Source of the DNA: JAXDLK01 sp034666665 | GTDB taxonomy: Bacteria > Desulfobacterota > Binatia > JACPRU01 | Direction of reading: 5' to 3' | Assembly: GCA_034666665.1 (NCBI GenBank) | Contig: JAXDLK010000023.1 | Coordinates: 1-30,156, forward strand | DNA length: 30,156 bases | Shown: positions 17,457 through 23,958 of the stretch, in pieces | How positions within the stretch are numbered: the first letter of the stretch is position 1 | How the letters are laid out: each line of letters opens with the position of its first letter | Program-made: the position numbers and the translations under genes | The notes under the pieces: model-generated | Told to the model about the DNA's origin: nothing | Seen by the model: the letters and a program-made list of their open reading frames with translations, nothing else | Database searches by the model: none

Positions 17457-17631
17457 AATCTGCGGCAAGCACCGCTCCGTCGGCAACAACGTGAGCCACG
17501 CGAACAACAAGACCAAGCGCACGTGGCAGCCGAACCTGCAGACGGTGAAGGCGAAGATCGGCGCCACGGTGCGGCGGATCCTCGTCTGCACACGCTGCAT
17601 CCGCTCGGGCAAGATACAGAAGGCCGCCTAG
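17440..17631 (+). CDS. rpmB: 50S ribosomal protein L28
   Basis: A 63-residue ribosomal protein. CEICGKHRSVGNNVSHANNKTKR and WQPNLQ are the L28 signature. The cysteine pairs CEIC (residues 5-8) and CTRC (50-53) indicate a zinc-binding version. The short C-terminus fits Deltaproteobacteria-like L28. The ATG at 17440 lies inside the end of hldC and has GAGGG seven bases upstream, so the overlap is real. The stop codon (17629-17631) is followed within two bases by the long inverted repeat, which probably ends transcription. Confidence 0.96.
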   Translation: MARTCEICGKHRSVGNNVSHANNKTKRTWQPNLQTVKAKIGATVRRILVCTRCIRSGKIQKAA

Positions 17632-17632
17632 C

Positions 17633-17717
17633 GAAAAGGGGTCGGGAGTCTTTTTCCACCGGTCAGCGGCTGCTGGTCCGCCTGACCGATCGAAAAAGAC
17701 TCCCGACCCCTTTTTCA
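17633..17717. repeat. Long inverted repeat filling the rpmB/rel gap; REP/MITE-like, possible bidirectional terminator
   Basis: The arms 17634-17656 and 17692-17714 are perfect 23-base reverse complements with the core GGGGTCGGGAGTCTTTTT. Inside them, CGGTCAG..CGG and CCG..CTGACCG pair again with one bulge, leaving a loop of about eight bases, so nearly all 85 bases can form one hairpin. Each arm ends in a run of four or five T or A bases, so on either strand the hairpin is followed by a T-run. It could therefore stop transcription of rpmB and rel, which converge here. The right end supplies the rel stop codon (TCA at 17715-17717). Resemblance to REP units moved by RAYT transposases is my inference; no transposase is in the window. 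Confidence 0.85.
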
Positions 17718-19865
17718 GGCGCGGACGCGGTTGACGCGGAGCACGCCGCTCACCTTGCCGATCTCACGCATCACGCGGTTCAGGTCGTTCGCGTGGCGGA
17801 CGCGGAGCTCGAACGTGTTCACCGCCTTCTCGTCGCCATCGGTCCGCACCTCGGCGCGCGCGATGTTGATGCCGCTCGAGCCGATCACCTTCGAGATCGC
17901 CGCCAGCATCCCGGGCTGATCGACGCAGTCGACCTGGATCTTCGCCGCGCGCGGGACGACCTCGGACGCATCCCACACCACGTCGATGCGGCGCGCCGAG
18001 TCGCTCTCGAGCACGCGCGGGCAACTCACCGCGTGCACGGTGACGCCTCGACCGCGCGTGATGAAGCCGGCGATCGCCTCGCCCGGGAGCGGACTGCAGC
18101 ATCGGCCGAAGCGGATCAGCATGTCGTCGATGCCGCTCACGCGGACTCCGTCCGGGGTCTGCGTCCGCGCGACCAGCCGGAAGAGCTTCTGCAGAGCGCC
18201 CTCGCTCTTCGCCGCGGGCTCGCCGAGGCGGTCGGCCGGGAGCACCCGCACGAGCACCTGATGGGTGGTCAGCCGGCCGTAGCCGATGCCGGCGAGCAGC
18301 GCTTCCTCGTCCTTGACGCCGAGCTCCTTGGCGACCGCCTCGAGCCGCCCGTCCTTGCGGAGTCGCCCGAGCGCGAGCGAGTGGCGGTCGAGGTCGCGCT
18401 CGAGGAGCTCGCGCCCGAGGGCGACGCTTCGGGTCCGCTGCTGCGCCTTGATCCAGCTCCGGATGCGCGCGCTCGCGCGCGAGGTCTTGACGAACTTCAG
18501 CCAGTCCTTCGACGGCGTCTGCTGCGGCGTGGTGATGATCTCGACGGTGTCGCCGCTCTGCAGCCGGTAGCGGAAAGGCACGACCCGCCCGTTCACCCGG
18601 GCGCCGGTACAATGATGACCGACCTCGGAGTGGATGCGGTAGGCGAAGTCGATCACCGTCGAGCCGTCCGGGAAGTTCCAGAGATCCCCTTTCGGCGTGA
18701 ACACGTAGACCTCCTCGGAGAAGAGATCGCTCTTGACGGACTGCAGGAACTCCTGGGGATCCTGAAGATGCTGCTGCCACTCGACCAGCTGCTTCAGCCA
18801 GGCGAAGCGCTGCGCGTCTTCGGTCGAGAGCGCGGACGATCCCTTGTACCGCCAGTGCGCGGCGATCCCGTGCTCGGCGATGCGGTGCATCTCCTCGGTG
18901 CGGATCTGCACCTCCATGCGCTCGCCGTACGGGCCGATCACGGTCGTGTGCAGGCTCTGGTAGAGGTTCGCCTTCGGCAGCGCGATGTAGTCCTTGAAGC
19001 GACCCGGCACCGGCTTCCAGTTCGCGTGCACGACACCGAGCGCCTCGTAACACTCCCGCAGACTGTCGACGATCACGCGAAAGGCGACCAGGTCGTAGAC
19101 CTGATCGTAGAGCAGGTTGTGACGCTGCATCTTCTGATAGATCGAGTAGAAGTGCTTCGGCCGGCCGAAGATCTCGGCCTCGAGGCTCGCTTCTTCGAGC
19201 TTCTTCGAGAAGACGCCGATCACTTCCTTGATGTACTTCTCGCGCTCGTCCTTCTTCTTCGCGACCAGCCGCTTCAGCTGGTAGTAGACCTCGGGGTGGA
19301 GCCAGCGGAGCGAGTCGTCCTCGAGCTCGCTCTTCAGCCAGTTGATGCCGAGGCGGTGCGCGAGCGGCGCGTAGATGTCGAGCGTCTCCTGGGAGATGTC
19401 CTGCTGCTTCTCCGGCGGCACGTGTGCGAGCGTCCGCATGTTGTGGGCGCGGTCCGCGAGCTTCACCAGGATCACGCGGATGTCCCGCGCCATCGCCAGG
19501 ATCATCTTGCGGAAGTTCTCCGCCTGCCGCTCCTCGCGGCTGGTGAAGTTGATCTGGCCGATCTTGGTGACGCCGTCGACGAGCGTGGCGATCTCGCTGC
19601 CGAAGTGCTTCTCGATCTCGCCGAGCGTCGTCAGCGTGTCCTCGACCGTGTCGTGCAACAGGCCCGTGGCCACGCTCGGCACGTCGAGCTTCAGGTCGGC
19701 GATGATGCCGGCCACCTCGAGCGGGTGCGTCAGGTACGGCTCACCGGAAAGCCGCTTCTGTCCCTTGTGCACGTCCGCGGAGAACTCGTAGGCGCGCGAG
19801 AGGAGTCCGACGTCCGCCGACGGGTGGTAGGACTGCACGCGATGAATGAGGTCGGGAAGCGTCAT
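17715..19865 (-). CDS. rel: Bifunctional (p)ppGpp synthetase/hydrolase (RelA/SpoT family)
   Basis: A 716-residue stringent-response enzyme. The N-terminal HD hydrolase domain is intact (THPLEVA with H47, LLHDTVEDT with H71-D72, and KLADRAHNMRTL). The synthetase domain has GRPKHFYSIYQKM and the basic RFKD loop (289-292, RFKDYIALPK), typical of bifunctional Rel enzymes rather than RelA. A TGS domain (VYVFTPKGDLWNFPDGST), the conserved-cysteine region (RFGRCCSPLPGE) and a terminal ACT domain (CVDQPGMLAAISKVIGSSGINI) follow. Both synthesis and breakdown of ppGpp are expected. ATG 19865 gives the usual N-terminus. No ribosome site is evident, and gmk ends only 64 bases upstream. The usual rpoZ gene between gmk and spoT is absent. 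Confidence 0.96.
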   Translation of the reverse strand: MTLPDLIHRVQSYHPSADVGLLSRAYEFSADVHKGQKRLSGEPYLTHPLEVAGIIADLKLDVPSVATGLLHDTVEDTLTTLGEIEKHFGSEIATLVDGVTKIGQINFTSREERQAENFRKMILAMARDIRVILVKLADRAHNMRTLAHVPPEKQQDISQETLDIYAPLAHRLGINWLKSELEDDSLRWLHPEVYYQLKRLVAKKKDEREKYIKEVIGVFSKKLEEASLEAEIFGRPKHFYSIYQKMQRHNLLYDQVYDLVAFRVIVDSLRECYEALGVVHANWKPVPGRFKDYIALPKANLYQSLHTTVIGPYGERMEVQIRTEEMHRIAEHGIAAHWRYKGSSALSTEDAQRFAWLKQLVEWQQHLQDPQEFLQSVKSDLFSEEVYVFTPKGDLWNFPDGSTVIDFAYRIHSEVGHHCTGARVNGRVVPFRYRLQSGDTVEIITTPQQTPSKDWLKFVKTSRASARIRSWIKAQQRTRSVALGRELLERDLDRHSLALGRLRKDGRLEAVAKELGVKDEEALLAGIGYGRLTTHQVLVRVLPADRLGEPAAKSEGALQKLFRLVARTQTPDGVRVSGIDDMLIRFGRCCSPLPGEAIAGFITRGRGVTVHAVSCPRVLESDSARRIDVVWDASEVVPRAAKIQVDCVDQPGMLAAISKVIGSSGINIARAEVRTDGDEKAVNTFELRVRHANDLNRVMREIGKVSGVLRVNRVRA

Positions 19866-19929
19866 GGACGTCGGCGCTCGTAGGATAGCAGGTCGCCGAG
19901 CCGGAAAAAGGAACGAACCGAGCGCCGGG

Positions 19930-20544
19930 TCAGCCGTCGGAGGCGGAGAGGCGCACCCGTGACACGCGCGCCCGCTCCGCATCGACGATCGCGGCGAAGC
20001 GCCGGACGCTCTCGTCGAGATCGCGGTTGACGACGTAGTAGTCGTAGTCGACGAACCGGCGCATCTCGGCTCGCGCGCGCTCGAGCCGGCGGCGGATCAC
20101 GTCCTCGGGCTCCGTCCGACGCGCACGCAACCGGCGCTCGAGCTCGTCCTCGCTCGGGGGCAGCACGAAGACGGCGGCCGCCTCGGGATATCGTCCCCGC
20201 AGCTGTTCGGCACCTTGAACGTCGACGTCGAGCAGCATGTCGCGGCCGGCGGCGAGCGCCGCATCGAGCGGCGCGCGCGGGGTCCCGTAGAACGCGTCGT
20301 GCACCCGGGCATGCTCCGCGAACTCGTCCGCATCCCGCATGCGCTCGAACTCCGGCTCCGTCACGAAGCGGTAGTCGCGGCCCGCCACCTCTCCCGGGCG
20401 CGGCGAGCGCGTGGTGCACGAGATCGAGGGCTCGAGGCCGGCTACGAGCCGGAGAGCCCGCGCGCAGATCGAGGTCTTCCCGGCACCGGAAGGCGCCGAA
20501 AGAATGAAGAGGATGCCGCTCCGCGCGAGCTTCGACACGTCCAC
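19930..20544 (-). CDS. gmk: Guanylate kinase
   Basis: A 204-residue enzyme phosphorylating GMP to GDP. ILFILSAPSGAGKTSI is the P-loop, SCTTRSPRPGEVAGRDYRFV the GMP-binding region, and LLDVDVQGAEQLR and FVLPPSEDELERRLRAR complete the signature. The length is normal. GTG 20544 is preceded by GAGGGTGG and lies ten bases after the yicC stop, so yicC-gmk are probably translated from one message. The yicC-gmk order is a standard pairing. Downstream is rel, linking guanylate metabolism with ppGpp synthesis. Confidence 0.95.
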   Translation of the reverse strand: MDVSKLARSGILFILSAPSGAGKTSICARALRLVAGLEPSISCTTRSPRPGEVAGRDYRFVTEPEFERMRDADEFAEHARVHDAFYGTPRAPLDAALAAGRDMLLDVDVQGAEQLRGRYPEAAAVFVLPPSEDELERRLRARRTEPEDVIRRRLERARAEMRRFVDYDYYVVNRDLDESVRRFAAIVDAERARVSRVRLSASDG

Positions 20545-20554
20545 GGGTCCACCC

Positions 20555-21436
20555 TCACTCGACGTTCTGCACCTGCTCGCGGAGCTTCTCGAGCTCGCCC
20601 TTGGCTTCGAGCGCCAGCTCCGTCAGCCGAAGATCGCTCGACTTCGACGCGATCGTGTTCACCTCGCGCTGCACTTCTTGGAGCAGGAACTCGATCCGCC
20701 GGCCGACCGGCTCCGTGCTCGCGAGGAGATCGCCGAGACCGCCGAGGTGGCTCTCGAGCCGCACGACCTCCTCGCTGACGTCGCTCCGCTCGGCGAGGAG
20801 CGCGGCCTCCTGGACGATTCGTCCGGCGTCCGCCTTGCCGCCGAGAAGGTCGTTCATCCGCTCCTCGATCCGCTTTCGCGTCTCGAGCCGGCTCCGCTCC
20901 GTCCGCTCCGGCATGCGCCGGGCCAACCGCTGGAGAGCATGAAGCCGCCCGCGCATGTCGGCCTCGAGGTTCTTGCCTTCGCGGATGCGCGCCTCGTCGT
21001 GCTGCCGGAGCGCCGCTTCGGCGGCGCGACGGACGGCGCCGAGCTCTCCGGGGAGGAGCGCCACCTCGGCCGTCCGATAGACGTCCGCGCGGGCCTGCAG
21101 GTGCGCGAGCTCGACGTCGCCCGCGAGCCGGAGCCGGCGCTTCACCTTCCGCCACGCCTCGACGTACGCGCGCGCGAGATCCTCGTCGATCTCGATGCGT
21201 AGCTTTCCCATCCCGCGGCCGGCACGGCCGACGGTGAGATCGACCCGGCCGCGGGAGATCTTCTCCTGAGCGAGCGAGCGGAGCTCCGCCTCGATGGCGG
21301 CGTAGTCCCGCGGCACGACGAGCTTCAGGTCGAGGAAGCGCTGATTCACGCTCCGCACCTCGACCGTCACCTCGCCCTGCGTCGGCTTGCGGCCGAAACG
21401 CGCGCGACCGGAGCCGAATCCGGTCATGCTCTTCAC
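20555..21436 (-). CDS. yicC: YicC/YloC-family endoribonuclease
   Basis: A 293-residue protein starting MKSMTGFGSG, with EVRSVNQRFLDLKLVVPRDY near residues 26-46 and a C-terminal block RRIEFLLQEVQREVNTIASKSSD and LALEAKGELEKLREQVQNVE, the hallmark of YicC proteins. Members are reported as RNA endonucleases that influence RNA decay. The target here is unknown. GTG 21436 was preferred over ATG 21427 because the family begins with M-x-S-M-T-G-F-G, and because GTG overlaps the hldA stop by four bases (GTGA). The middle third is charged and probably coiled-coil. gmk follows directly. Confidence 0.93.
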   Translation of the reverse strand: MKSMTGFGSGRARFGRKPTQGEVTVEVRSVNQRFLDLKLVVPRDYAAIEAELRSLAQEKISRGRVDLTVGRAGRGMGKLRIEIDEDLARAYVEAWRKVKRRLRLAGDVELAHLQARADVYRTAEVALLPGELGAVRRAAEAALRQHDEARIREGKNLEADMRGRLHALQRLARRMPERTERSRLETRKRIEERMNDLLGGKADAGRIVQEAALLAERSDVSEEVVRLESHLGGLGDLLASTEPVGRRIEFLLQEVQREVNTIASKSSDLRLTELALEAKGELEKLREQVQNVE

Positions 21437-22458
21437 GGTGGATTCCTCTCCACGTCGTCCGCGAGCTCCGCCGCGCCGACGGCCGCCGTGCCCACCTTGG
21501 CGACGACGATGCCCGCGGCGCGATTCGCCAGGACCGCAGCCTCGTCGTAGGTGCCGCCGGCCGCGAGCGCGAGCGAGGCGGTCGCGAGCACCGTGTCTCC
21601 CGCTCCGGTCACGTCGAATACCTCGCGGGCAGCGGCGGGAAAGTGAGCCATCGCGCGATCGGGGCGAAAGAGCGTCATCCCCTCTTCACCGCGCGAGATC
21701 AGCACCGCGGCGGAATCCCAGAGCTCGAGCAGCCGCTCGCCGGCGCGGCGCAGGCTCTCGGCGTCGCTGATCTCGATTCCCGAGGCCGCGCTCGCCGCTT
21801 CCTCGTTCGGCTTCACGAGCGTCGCCCGGCGGTAGTGCTCGAAGTTCCCGCGCTTGGGATCGACGAAGAGCTTGGGCTCGCCGCCGCGGCGCTCGGCGAG
21901 AAGCGCCAGCAGCTCCGGCGTGATCACTCCCTTGCCATAATCCGAGACCACGACTCCGTCGACGGCGGCCAGGGTCTTCCGCACGTGTTCGGCGATGCGC
22001 GCGGAGAGCCGTCCGTCGCGGAGGGGCCGTTCGCGGTCGAGGCGGACGACCTGCTGCTGGTGCGCGAGGATGCGGGTCTTGCGCGTGGTCTCGAGGTCGC
22101 GCGCGGTGATCACGCCGGCCGTGCCGGCACCGAGCCGCCGGAGCTCGCCGACCACGCGGCGGCCGTACGCATCACGGCCGACGATCCCCGCGACCGCGGC
22201 CCGTCCGCCGAGCGCCCGCACGTTCGCGACCACGTTCGCCGCGCCGCCGAGCCGGAAGCTCTCCTCGCTCACGTGGACGACCGGAACCGGCGCTTCCGGG
22301 GAGATGCGGCTCACGCGGCCCCAGATGAACTGGTCGAGCATCAGGTCGCCCACGACCAGCAGGCGCACCGATCCGAAGCGGCGGACGAGGCGCAGGAGCC
22401 GCGCGCGGGACGGAGCGCCGGCGCCCGGCGGGTCCGCTTCCGGTCGCGAGCGGCTCAA
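21433..22458 (-). CDS. hldA: D-glycero-beta-D-manno-heptose-7-phosphate kinase (RfaE1/HldA)
   Basis: A 341-residue PfkB/ribokinase-fold kinase. LLVVGDLMLDQFIWGRVSRISPEAP opens the conserved region. RLGGAANVVANVRALGG (residues 69-85) is the sugar-binding motif. VSDYGKG, VDPKRGNF and LVKPNEEEA-like LVKPNEEAA follow. DVTGAGDTV (282-290) carries the catalytic D288. This matches domain I of HldE, which phosphorylates heptose 7-phosphate at C1. The adenylyltransferase half is encoded separately at 16899-17456. The start is a TTG at 22458 overlapping the stop of the radical SAM gene by four bases (TTGA). The family homology begins around residue 18, so a TTG start is plausible although uncommon. Confidence 0.93.
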   Translation of the reverse strand: MSRSRPEADPPGAGAPSRARLLRLVRRFGSVRLLVVGDLMLDQFIWGRVSRISPEAPVPVVHVSEESFRLGGAANVVANVRALGGRAAVAGIVGRDAYGRRVVGELRRLGAGTAGVITARDLETTRKTRILAHQQQVVRLDRERPLRDGRLSARIAEHVRKTLAAVDGVVVSDYGKGVITPELLALLAERRGGEPKLFVDPKRGNFEHYRRATLVKPNEEAASAASGIEISDAESLRRAGERLLELWDSAAVLISRGEEGMTLFRPDRAMAHFPAAAREVFDVTGAGDTVLATASLALAAGGTYDEAAVLANRAAGIVVAKVGTAAVGAAELADDVERNPP

Positions 22459-23825
22459 CGCAGCAGCCGCCAGAGCTGTCCCTTGATCTTGCGCGCGCGC
22501 AGCCGCTGTAACATCTCGACGTTGATCTTGATGCCCTTCCCCGGAACGATCCAGTTCGAGTGCGCCCGCGCGTAGCGATCGATGCGGTCGATGAGCTCGT
22601 CGCCGAGGGATTCCGAGATGTAGAACTTCGGATACAGCAGGTTGTCGTCGGCGTCGATCTGGCCGTCGCGAAGCGCGATGTCGACCATCCCGGTGCCCGG
22701 CAGCACCCGGATGCCGGTGAAGGCGACCACGGCCGTCGGCCGGAGCTCCTCCATCAGGGAGATCGTCTCCTCCACGGTCGCGACGGTCTCGCCCGGGCCT
22801 CCGAAGATCAGGCTGTGGCAGAACTTGATGCCGTGCTCGTGGCAGAGGCGGCTCGCCCGGCGGAGGTCCTCGACGTCGAACTCCTTCTTGAGCGCGGCGA
22901 TCATCGTCGGAGAGCCGGAGTCGGTGCCGAACTCGACGCCCTTGCAGCCCGACGCGGCCATGCAGCGCACGAGCTCGTCATCGACGAATTTCGGATTCAT
23001 GTACGCCGACCACTCGACGTCGATCCGCCGCTCGGCGAGCGCGCGGCAGATCTGCTTCGCGTGCGCCGGCGGCAAGTTGAAGATGTTGTCGACGAAGAAG
23101 ACGTGCCGGATGCCGCGGTCGCGGACGAGCGCCTCGATCTCGTCGACGACACCCGCGGCGGGACGCATGCGGACCTTGCTGCCCTCGATCAGTGGATAGC
23201 TGCAGAACACGCACTCGAAACAGCAGCCGCGCTTCGTCTGCACGTTCGCGCAGCCGCCGCGCTCGTAGTAGGCGGGCGAGTCGAAGAGATCGCGGTCCGG
23301 ACCGACGTCGTCGAGACGGCGAAGGCGCGACTCGCCGGTGACGAGCACCGACCCGTTCACGGCGAAGCAGGAGAAGCCGTTCTCCGAGCGCGGCCGCTCG
23401 CCCGTCGCGATCCGTTCGAGGAGCCACGGAAACGCTTCCTCGCCCTCGCCGGCGATCCCGTAGTCCGCATGCAGCTGCTCGAGGATCGTCGTCGGCATCA
23501 CGGTGAACCCCGCGCCGCCGAGGACGATCGGCGCCCGCGAGCCGGCGCGCAGCCAGGAGATCAGATCGCGATAATCGTCGATGTACGAGCTCGACTGCGG
23601 GTAGGCGGAGTTGTCGAGGTTGCGGAGCGACACGCCGATCGCGTCGGGAGCGAAATCGCGGAGCGCATCCTCGACGGTCGTTCGCCGCTCGCTCGCGAAG
23701 CAGAGATCGATGCCCGCGACCTCGTGGCCGGCGCGCCGCGACGCCGCCGCGACGTACGCAGGTCCGATCGGGTACACGGGGTCGGGGACCTTCTCCGTGT
23801 TCGCGGAGACGAGCAGAACGCGCAC
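22455..23825 (-). CDS. B12-binding-type radical SAM protein of unknown substrate
   Basis: A 456-residue protein. Residues about 1-150 form a Rossmann-like N-domain of the B12-binding kind (VLLVSANT, then GHEVAGIDL, GVSLRN, VLGGAGFTVMP and GEGEEAFPWLL); no DxHxxG cobalamin motif is seen. The radical SAM core has CxxxCxxC (C201, C205, C208) in KRGCCFECVFCSYP for a 4Fe-4S cluster, then HVFFVDNIFNL and KFCHSLIFGGPGET. Similar proteins act on lipids, sugars or peptides. The overlap with hldA suggests an envelope or LPS-linked role, but the substrate cannot be told. GTG 23825 begins at the conserved hydrophobic strand with no ribosome site. A promoter-like element ends only 11 bases before it. Confidence 0.85.
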   Translation of the reverse strand: MRVLLVSANTEKVPDPVYPIGPAYVAAASRRAGHEVAGIDLCFASERRTTVEDALRDFAPDAIGVSLRNLDNSAYPQSSSYIDDYRDLISWLRAGSRAPIVLGGAGFTVMPTTILEQLHADYGIAGEGEEAFPWLLERIATGERPRSENGFSCFAVNGSVLVTGESRLRRLDDVGPDRDLFDSPAYYERGGCANVQTKRGCCFECVFCSYPLIEGSKVRMRPAAGVVDEIEALVRDRGIRHVFFVDNIFNLPPAHAKQICRALAERRIDVEWSAYMNPKFVDDELVRCMAASGCKGVEFGTDSGSPTMIAALKKEFDVEDLRRASRLCHEHGIKFCHSLIFGGPGETVATVEETISLMEELRPTAVVAFTGIRVLPGTGMVDIALRDGQIDADDNLLYPKFYISESLGDELIDRIDRYARAHSNWIVPGKGIKINVEMLQRLRARKIKGQLWRLLR

Positions 23826-23836
23826 GCCGATCGGAG

Positions 23837-23864
23837 ATTATCGAGAAATCCGGGGCCTGAACAA
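23837..23864 (-). promoter_or_regulatory. Candidate promoter for radical SAM-hldA-yicC-gmk operon
   Basis: The minus strand reads TTGTTC (23864-23859), 16 bases, then GATAAT (23842-23837), five of six matches to the -10 consensus. Initiation would fall near 23830, leaving about five bases before GTG at 23825, so the message would be nearly leaderless. That agrees with the absence of a ribosome site. It lies in the 133-base gap after the outer-membrane protein gene; I see no terminator in that gap. Confidence 0.45.
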
Positions 23865-23958
23865 GCGGCGGGGACGTTTCACGGTCGCCGCAGGTTCCAC
23901 GGGCGCCTCTCCCGGAGCCGCGGATCGTCGGAAATGCGACCCGTGCGGAACGTGGCGC

